Assembly (NCBI RefSeq): GCF_013620795.1
Contig: NZ_LGLW01000008.1
Coordinates: 1 to 64,000 of the forward strand
DNA length: 64,000 nucleotides
Origin: Pseudomonas sp. Q2-TVG4-2
Lineage (GTDB): Bacteria; Pseudomonadota; Gammaproteobacteria; Pseudomonadales; Pseudomonadaceae
Direction: 5' to 3'
The position numbers and the translations under genes are program-made. Numbering within the stretch: position 1 is the stretch's first letter; every line of letters begins with the position of its first letter. The notes under the pieces were generated by a model. The model saw nothing but the letters and a program-made list of their open reading frames with translations, was not told the DNA's origin and did no database searches. Below are positions 58,224-64,000 of this stretch, in pieces.

Positions 58224-59567
58224 ATGAACACATTGGCACAGCTCAAACGCGGCGAACTGACCGGCGTCACGCGGCTGAAACTATCGGAACAGCTGGAAAC
58301 TTTCCCCAGCGAAATCTTCGACCTGGCCGATAGCCTGGAAATACTTGATCTCTCCGACAACCGGCTCAGCCAGTTGCCCTCCAATCTGTGGCGACTGCAT
58401 AAGCTGCGCATCCTTTTCTGCTCGAACAACCTATTCACCGAAGTGCCGGTAGGGCTCGGCAAATGTCCCGAGCTGGAAATGATCGGATTCAAAGCCAACC
58501 GTATCCGCCATCTCCCAGCCGAGGCGCTGCCGCCTGCGCTACGCTGGTTGATTCTTACCGACAACCGGCTCGAATCGGTACCTGACGAGATTGGGCGTTG
58601 CACCCGGCTGCAGAAACTGATGCTGGCCGGTAATCAGCTGCGAACGCTGCCCGAAACCCTGTCTAGCTGCAGCCGCCTGGAACTGCTGCGCATCGCCGCC
58701 AATCGTCTGCCTGCCCTGCCCGACTGGCTGTTGGCGATGCCTCGACTGACCTGGCTGGCCTTTGCCGGCAATCCCTTCAGCGACACAATCGAGGCAGATA
58801 CCTTGGCGCAACATCCCCAACCACCGATCGACCGCAGCCAGATTGTCCTGGGTGAGGTGCTCGGCCAGGGAGCCTCGGGCATCATCCATAGAGCCAACTG
58901 GCAGCGCGCCGGCCAGGCGCCACGGACCATGGCGGCCAAGCTATTCAAAGGCACCCTGACCAGCGATGGCCTCCCGCATAGCGAGATGGCCGCCTGCATC
59001 GCGGCAGGTGAGCATCGCAACCTGATCGGTATCGCCGGCCCGCTGGAGAAGCGCGCCGAAGAGCCATCCGGCTTGCTGATGGAGCTCATCGATCCTTCGT
59101 ATCAGGTTCTCGCGGGGCCGCCATCCTTCGCCAGCTGCACGCGTGACTGTTACGAGCAGGAGCGCCGCTTTTCCGCCCGGCAAGTGCTACGCATCGCAGC
59201 GGGTGTGGCCTCGGCGGTTAGCCATCTACACCAACGCGGCATTCTTCACGGTGATTTATATGCTCACAACTTATTGGTCGACCCGATCGGCAGAGCCTTG
59301 CTAAGCGACTTCGGCGCCGCCTCCTTCTATACCCCGCAAAGCGAGCTAGGTCAGGCGCTCCAACGGCTCGAAGCCCGAGCGTTCGGCTGCTTGCTTGAAG
59401 AACTGCTGGAGCGCTGCGATTTGACCGATGACGAACCGGATCTCGCACGGCTTTGCAAGATCCAGCGCCAATGTATGCTCGACGACCCAGCGCAACGCCC
59501 GGCCTTCAGCGAAATGAAGCGCGAACTGGAAACAATCGGCCAGGCGAGCCCCGTTACGGCCGGCTAG
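58224..59567 (+). CDS. Leucine-rich-repeat protein kinase
   Basis: A 447-residue fusion. Residues ~15-190 form about seven leucine-rich repeats (LEILDLSDNRLSQLP and LRWLILTDNRLESVP are typical units). A compact protein kinase domain follows (~205-440). It keeps the glycine loop GQGASG (214-219), ATP-binding Lys239 (AAKLF), catalytic HGDLYAHN (Asp344) and DFG (362-364), so it should be active, although HGD replaces HRD as in some bacterial kinases. There is no signal peptide or membrane helix, so it is cytoplasmic. The adjacent genes give no pathway. The LRR part suggests a bound protein partner. Confidence 0.9.
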   Translation: MNTLAQLKRGELTGVTRLKLSEQLETFPSEIFDLADSLEILDLSDNRLSQLPSNLWRLHKLRILFCSNNLFTEVPVGLGKCPELEMIGFKANRIRHLPAEALPPALRWLILTDNRLESVPDEIGRCTRLQKLMLAGNQLRTLPETLSSCSRLELLRIAANRLPALPDWLLAMPRLTWLAFAGNPFSDTIEADTLAQHPQPPIDRSQIVLGEVLGQGASGIIHRANWQRAGQAPRTMAAKLFKGTLTSDGLPHSEMAACIAAGEHRNLIGIAGPLEKRAEEPSGLLMELIDPSYQVLAGPPSFASCTRDCYEQERRFSARQVLRIAAGVASAVSHLHQRGILHGDLYAHNLLVDPIGRALLSDFGAASFYTPQSELGQALQRLEARAFGCLLEELLERCDLTDDEPDLARLCKIQRQCMLDDPAQRPAFSEMKRELETIGQASPVTAG

Positions 59568-59615
59568 TTGCATAAGAGTTCCTCCTATTCACTGGACCGA
59601 CGGCAACCTGACGCT

Positions 59616-60065
59616 ATGCTCCCTTCCGAACCTGGCTCCTCCGATACTCCCGTTCGCTCTTCGGCCACCGATAATGCCGCCGCGCTCAAGCACGACCCAT
59701 TCATCATTGGCCTGAAGCAGCGCCTGCCCGAAGAGCTGCGAGAAAGCTTCACCGACGAGCAGCTGGCGGGGCTTCGCAGCGCTTTTGCCACGCGTCCATG
59801 GGGGCGGCACAAAGTCGATTGGCGTGGCACCTTCAGCCTATGGAGCAACCAGTACTATTTCGTGCTGGTCGGAGGTCACAACAAGCGCAACTTGTCTCGC
59901 GGACAACGCAACCTATCGCTAGCGGCGAAGGCCAGCGCGATCACGATGTTCCTGCTCTTCTCCGTTCTGCTGGGAATGGTGGCGCTGTACCTGCTCAAGT
60001 CAGCACTTGGTATCAATCTACTGCCGAACCATTCGCTCGGCCTGTGGGACTGGTTCAAGGGCTGA
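59616..60065 (+). CDS. Membrane-anchored hypothetical protein
   Basis: A 149-residue protein with a polar N-terminal half (GLKQRLPEELRESFTDEQLA) and one hydrophobic helix (~108-130: AITMFLLFSVLLGMVALYLL). A basic NKRNLSRGQR stretch before the helix suggests a cytoplasmic N-terminus. I recognise no family function, though relatives sit beside the LRR-kinase in Pseudomonas. The ATG at 59616 is chosen; a TTG at 59568 would add 16 residues. It follows the kinase gene by 48 bases and may share its transcript. Confidence 0.72.
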   Translation: MLPSEPGSSDTPVRSSATDNAAALKHDPFIIGLKQRLPEELRESFTDEQLAGLRSAFATRPWGRHKVDWRGTFSLWSNQYYFVLVGGHNKRNLSRGQRNLSLAAKASAITMFLLFSVLLGMVALYLLKSALGINLLPNHSLGLWDWFKG

Positions 60066-60089
60066 CACTGAACCACGCAGCGACCGCCG

Positions 60090-60389
60090 TCATTCGCCGA
60101 TCAGGATGAGTTTGCCGGTGGCGGGATCACGGTAGACCTGCCCGACGCTTTCCAGCCCTTTGCCGGAGTCACCCTCGACGCTGTCTGGCAGGCGCGGCAG
60201 TTCGCGCCCGCGCTCAACGGCAACGGGTTGCCTGGCGGCTTCGAGCTGTTCGAGCAGGTCGGTCTGCGCCACCAGGGCGGCGATCAGGCCACAGGCGAAT
60301 ACCAGCACCACGTCGACCATATTGGCCAAGGGTCCCAGCGGGTCGTCATCGCCTGCAGCAAAGCGGCTAGAGCGCCACCGTCGACTCAC
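60090..60389 (-). CDS. DUF2149 protein (ExbD-like partner)
   Basis: A 99-residue protein with one N-terminal helix (NMVDVVLVFACGLIAALVAQ) that carries an Asp, in the manner of ExbD/TolR proton-channel partners. A periplasmic tail follows, ending in a short conserved block (GQVYRDPATGKLILIGE). It starts at a GTG inside the end of the ExbB-like gene, with GAGGAG eight bases upstream, so it is translationally coupled. Together with ExbB-like and CobN-like proteins it forms a set found in metal/haem acquisition loci. Confidence 0.82.
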   Translation of the reverse strand: MSRRWRSSRFAAGDDDPLGPLANMVDVVLVFACGLIAALVAQTDLLEQLEAARQPVAVERGRELPRLPDSVEGDSGKGLESVGQVYRDPATGKLILIGE

Positions 60390-60837
60390 TGTCGCGCTCC
60401 TCTGCCGCTTCGACCTCATCCAGTAGCTCGTCATACCAGCGCCGCCGCAAGCGACCGAGCGCAAAGCCGCCCACCCCGATCAGCAACCCGAGCACGGTGG
60501 TGTCGAAGGCCACCCGCATCGCGACACTGAGTATCTGCACATTGCCGTCGCCGAGCGCCGCCAAGCCTGGACCGAGCGGTATCAACGTGCCCATCAGGCC
60601 GAGCATCGGTCCGACGCGGGCGACCAGATCGGCACGGTCAAGTCGCCGCCGTGCCCGCCGCTCGATTTCTCCCACCGGCAGCATGCGCCAGCGCCGTAGC
60701 CCGCCAAACCGCTCTCCGGCTGCAACGCCCGAGTCGCAGATCACCGCGGCCAGGAGCCCGAACAGCGCCCACGTCACTGGCTGCAGGAGCCAACCAACCA
60801 GGAGGTGCAACCAACTGAACAACCGATCATCAAGCAT
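60367..60837 (-). CDS. MotA/TolQ/ExbB-family proton channel protein
   Basis: A 156-residue protein with three hydrophobic helices (~8-35, 75-100 and 115-140) and the ExbB/TolQ signature region LVARVGPMLGLMGTLIPLGPGL. It is shorter than ExbB because the cytoplasmic part is reduced. The ATG at 60837 is two bases after the cobN stop, with GGAGG upstream. With DUF2149 it probably energises an outer-membrane receptor or the CobN-like enzyme by the proton gradient; that role is inferred. Confidence 0.87.
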   Translation of the reverse strand: MLDDRLFSWLHLLVGWLLQPVTWALFGLLAAVICDSGVAAGERFGGLRRWRMLPVGEIERRARRRLDRADLVARVGPMLGLMGTLIPLGPGLAALGDGNVQILSVAMRVAFDTTVLGLLIGVGGFALGRLRRRWYDELLDEVEAAEERDSESTVAL

Positions 60838-60839
60838 GC

Positions 60840-63800
60840 TCAAACGCCTCCCCTTGACGGCGCTCCGCGACCACGCCAGACGCCGAGGCTCAGCAGCGAT
60901 AGCACCATCAGCGAGGCCAGCCACAGGTACTGGCTGGCGCTTGCATCGCCCTCCCCTTGCGCCTCGGACTGATCGACCGGCCGCTCCGCTGCCTCGGGCT
61001 GGATCTCGCTGATGCTGCTAGGTGCCTTCACGCTCGGTTGCGGCTCGCGGCTGGCCGCATCCAGGCGCGCCTGCAAAGCATCCCGGACGCTCGGGGTCAG
61101 CTGTGGCAACAACCACTCGATCATTGGATGATCGGGTCGGGTGTGGCCGCTGCCAGGCAGTCCGTTCGCGGACACCAGCGTGGCGAAGGCATCAGCCAGC
61201 TCCCGTCGGGTCTGCTCATCGGCCTGCCAGAAGCCCTTGTGGATGGCCACCAGCATGATCGCCAGCATGTTGGTCTTCACATGCACGTTTGCGCCCTGCT
61301 CGAGAAACGAGTCGATCCCCAGTTCGTACCGATCATCGAGGTACACCGCCTTGACCTCCTCCCAGGCTCTGCCCTGGATGATGTCCGGATTGGTGACCTG
61401 CCAGCCCCAGAGGTACTCGAGGAATTCGCTGCCCATGGTGCGTGCGCCAGCATAGTCGTGCTGCATAAGCGCCTTGATCCAGGCCGGATTGAGGAAGCGC
61501 CCTCGGAGCTCCGCCAACAAGGCTTGCTGCAACGGCTCCAGGCGCACCTTGGCTGGATCGTTGTGCCAGCTGACGAAGTTCTCGGGAGCCTGGCCGGCCA
61601 GGTGCTCGACGGCCAGGCTCAGGCCGCCGAGGTAATCGAACGCATCATTGTTGTCCATCAGCCCGTAGAGATTGCTGGAACGTCCGAGATAGGTGCGGGT
61701 GACCTGCTTCAAGCCATCCTCGAACACCGCCTGGACCGGCTCGCCGTTGTGCTGCAGGCCATAGGCATGGCCCATCCGGTTGATGTAGCTGCGCGCCAGC
61801 TCACCACGATCCTGCCAACTGCCGGAGCGTTCGACGAGCGTGTTGATGCCAGCACCATAGGTCCCCGGCGCCACCCCAAACAGGCGCAGTGCCGACAGGC
61901 TCCCGGCCTGCTTGGCATCGGCGCCGCCGTCCAGTCGGCGTGCCGCGTCCGTTACCCAGTTGGCGGCGATCCGGTTCTGTGAAAGCGGCTCATTACCACC
62001 AGTCGCCAGCGCACCGATTGGCTGCAAGGCAGCATCCAGGGCGATGCGCAGGGCGGGAAAATCCCGGCGGATGGTGTTGCTGGCGCCGTCCAGCGCTAGC
62101 AACACACCGCGTTCGAGCAGCGCGAGCTGATCGGCATATAGGTCCCGAAACAGGCCAGAGGTGGTGAACATCAGGTCGCGGCGTTCGCGGCCCTCCTCAA
62201 GCGGTACCCGTTTGATCCCTTCGACGATCCCGCGACTGTTCCAGACCGGCTCGACGCCGAGCAGATCGAGACCGAACGCAACCATGGCGCCTTCGTCTCG
62301 TACCGTGTCGGACGCCCACAGAATGACCGCTTCACGGCCGCCCTCCGGCATGGCTCGCTCACGGGCGCGGTCGGCCAGTTCCTGCCCGATCCCCCAACCT
62401 ATGCGACTCGGCAACAGACTGCTGTCCAGCGCATGGAAGTTGCGCCCCGTGGGCAACGCCTCCGGCGTGCGGATCGGGTCGTTACCCTTGCCCGGCGCAA
62501 CGAAGCCCCCATCGAGGGCATGGATCAGTGCCTGCATTTCCGCTGCTGGGGAATCGACCAATGCCTGGCGATACTGGGCCTGCCCGGGGCCCATCGACGC
62601 CATCAGAGTGTCGACCGCCTCGTCGGTCCATGGCTTGCCGAACACGTGCAGCCCGAGCGGCATGAATCGCTCCTGAATGTTGGTCAGGTAATGGCCAACC
62701 TCGTGCACCAGCAGATCATCGTCAACCTGCTCGAAATCGATGCCGCGCGCGGCAAGCGGCCCGGCCATGGAATCGCGCAGCTCGGGTTCCAAGCCGGACT
62801 GGCTCACCAGGCGTTTGATCTCTGCGATGGTGGCGCGCCGAGCGGGTCCTTCGGTGCTGCCAGTCCCCGCCTCGAAACTCTCGATCAACTGACGCAGTTT
62901 GAGCAGATCGTCGTAGAGCGGCGTCGCTACCAGCGGCGGTGTGAGGTGATCGATCATCACGGCGAGCCCCCGGCGCTTGGCCTGGATGCCCTCACCCACG
63001 CCATCGACGATGTAGGGATAGATGCTCGGCAGATCGCCGACAATCTGCATCGGATAATCCTCGGCGCTCAGCCCGGCACGTCGCCGCGGCAGAAACTCGT
63101 AGGTGGAGTGGCGTCCAAGGTGCACCAGCGCATCGGCACCGAAGTCATCCCGCAGCCAGTGATAGAAGCCCAGGTACTGGTGCGGCGGCGGGAAGACCAG
63201 GTTGGCGTGGAGCAATTCCTCGTCGACTTCCCAGCCTCGCGGCGGCTGCGGACCGAGAAAAATGTTGCCCAGGCGCAGACCGGGGAAAATCATTCGCTCC
63301 CCTTGCACCATGACCTGTCCCGGCGCTTCGCCCCAACCACGTAACCCTTCTATTCCCGTAGCCGACAGCGCCCAGATCAGCTCGTCCGCGTCACCCCAGG
63401 CGGCCAGCCCGGGCTGCTCCAGTGCTCGCTCGTAGAAGCGTTCCAGCTGTTCGAGCAAATCCAGCGCGCGGGCCCGCGCCGGATGCTCGACGCCATCGAG
63501 CACGTGATGCAGCTCGCTCGATCCATCGCGCAAGGTTTGCCTGGCGATATCCAGATGAGATGACTGTAGCGCCCGACGCATCTGCACGTTCCAGTAGCCC
63601 AGCGGCCCATGCTCCATTTCTCCCTGCAAGGCTGGTGGCAGCGCACGATACCAACGCAGGTAATCATTGCGGTCGAGCCCGGGCACCTTCCCGGCCATGT
63701 CGGCCAGCGCATCCCCTTGCTCGGGCAGGTTCACGCCATGCTCTTGCAGCATGCTCAGCAGTGCCTCGGAGGATGCCGGCAACTCGCCCGTTTCATAGCC

Positions 63801-64000
63801 CTCGGCCTTGAGGCGCTGCAGGATGGCGAAAAGGGATTGCGGTACGTCCAGATTGTCGGCACCGATGTTGTGACGCCCCGGAGGATGGTTGTAATAGATG
63901 ATAGCGACACGCTTGTTTCTGTTGGCCTTGCGCTGCAACCGCTGCCAGCGATGGATCCGCGCGGCGATCGCGTCGATTCGGGACGGCAAGGGCTGGCTGA
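60840..64000 (-). CDS. cobN: CobN-like chelatase subunit, membrane-anchored, partial
   Basis: The C-terminal ~1053 residues of a CobN/BchH-type chelatase large subunit; the 5' end lies beyond the window, as the frame is open at 64000 with no start. Family blocks are clear: VAIIYYNHPPGRHNIGADNL, HLGRHSTYEFLPRRRAGLS, VEPVWNSRGIVEGIKRVPL and RMGHAYGLQHNG. The last 80 residues are unusual: a low-complexity acidic linker, then one helix (YLWLASLMVLSLLSLGVW) and a short basic tail, so the protein is tethered to the inner membrane. The coupling to ExbB-like and DUF2149 genes, with no cob genes in view, suggests a metal- or haem-acquisition CobN rather than the cobalamin-pathway enzyme. Confidence 0.9.
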   Translation of the reverse strand, partial: SQPLPSRIDAIAARIHRWQRLQRKANRNKRVAIIYYNHPPGRHNIGADNLDVPQSLFAILQRLKAEGYETGELPASSEALLSMLQEHGVNLPEQGDALADMAGKVPGLDRNDYLRWYRALPPALQGEMEHGPLGYWNVQMRRALQSSHLDIARQTLRDGSSELHHVLDGVEHPARARALDLLEQLERFYERALEQPGLAAWGDADELIWALSATGIEGLRGWGEAPGQVMVQGERMIFPGLRLGNIFLGPQPPRGWEVDEELLHANLVFPPPHQYLGFYHWLRDDFGADALVHLGRHSTYEFLPRRRAGLSAEDYPMQIVGDLPSIYPYIVDGVGEGIQAKRRGLAVMIDHLTPPLVATPLYDDLLKLRQLIESFEAGTGSTEGPARRATIAEIKRLVSQSGLEPELRDSMAGPLAARGIDFEQVDDDLLVHEVGHYLTNIQERFMPLGLHVFGKPWTDEAVDTLMASMGPGQAQYRQALVDSPAAEMQALIHALDGGFVAPGKGNDPIRTPEALPTGRNFHALDSSLLPSRIGWGIGQELADRARERAMPEGGREAVILWASDTVRDEGAMVAFGLDLLGVEPVWNSRGIVEGIKRVPLEEGRERRDLMFTTSGLFRDLYADQLALLERGVLLALDGASNTIRRDFPALRIALDAALQPIGALATGGNEPLSQNRIAANWVTDAARRLDGGADAKQAGSLSALRLFGVAPGTYGAGINTLVERSGSWQDRGELARSYINRMGHAYGLQHNGEPVQAVFEDGLKQVTRTYLGRSSNLYGLMDNNDAFDYLGGLSLAVEHLAGQAPENFVSWHNDPAKVRLEPLQQALLAELRGRFLNPAWIKALMQHDYAGARTMGSEFLEYLWGWQVTNPDIIQGRAWEEVKAVYLDDRYELGIDSFLEQGANVHVKTNMLAIMLVAIHKGFWQADEQTRRELADAFATLVSANGLPGSGHTRPDHPMIEWLLPQLTPSVRDALQARLDAASREPQPSVKAPSSISEIQPEAAERPVDQSEAQGEGDASASQYLWLASLMVLSLLSLGVWRGRGAPSRGGV

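Overview
The window looks like chromosome of a gamma-proteobacterium of the Pseudomonas / Stutzerimonas type. The GC content is high, and the right half holds a conserved run typical of that group: nfuA, metH, a small DUF5629-like gene, an RlmN-like gene, uppP, ybiT, azoR with its LysR regulator, and a CobN/ExbB/DUF2149 set. I see no rRNA, tRNA, CRISPR array or intact insertion sequence. The assignment to a group is inference from gene content.

Left part (1 to about 35.2 kb): an accessory, island-like region made of functional modules separated by gene-poor spacers that contain gene wreckage (a redoxin fragment, an SDR C-terminus, a PrpR-type regulator fragment, and a tyrosine recombinase C-terminus at 35031-35175 that probably marks the right edge of an old integrated element). 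The modules in order are: a FAD-oxidoreductase/DoxX set; a membrane protein; a cysteine hydrolase behind a MerR-type long-spacer promoter; an SDR plus a GH15 glycosidase; an Old Yellow Enzyme; a compact mercury operon (merR divergent from merTPA); a glutathione-reductase-like flavoprotein; a chromate operon (chrB, chrA, DUF1259) behind a strong palindrome; an amide/ureide catabolic cluster (two amidases, an M20 carbamoylase-type hydrolase, a DctPQM TRAP transporter, an asparaginase, and a divergent FadR-type regulator); and a 2-haloacid cluster.

The haloacid cluster (28.7-34.2 kb) is the most complete story. A PAS/AAA+ sigma-54 activator is transcribed divergently from an operon with a -24/-12 promoter. 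The operon encodes a DUF485 protein, an acetate-permease-like symporter, a DehI-type (group I) dehalogenase and a HAD-type (group II) L-2-haloacid dehalogenase with all catalytic residues. Uptake, both stereochemical routes of dehalogenation and control are therefore linked in one block.

Right part (35.2-64 kb): mostly core genes. They are the ABC-F protein YbiT, azoreductase and LysR, a cold-shock/DUF1294 fusion, an epoxide-hydrolase-like enzyme, UppP, a Cache chemoreceptor, a cluster of small uncharacterised proteins around a DUF421 membrane protein, topoisomerase IB, a PAS-GGDEF / CheY-CheC signalling pair, NfuA, MetH with a MetR-like site, an EamA transporter with MarR regulator, DUF1883, an MFS transporter, an RlmN/Cfr-like radical SAM protein, an LRR-kinase, and a membrane-anchored CobN-like chelatase with ExbB-like and DUF2149 partners that runs off the right end.
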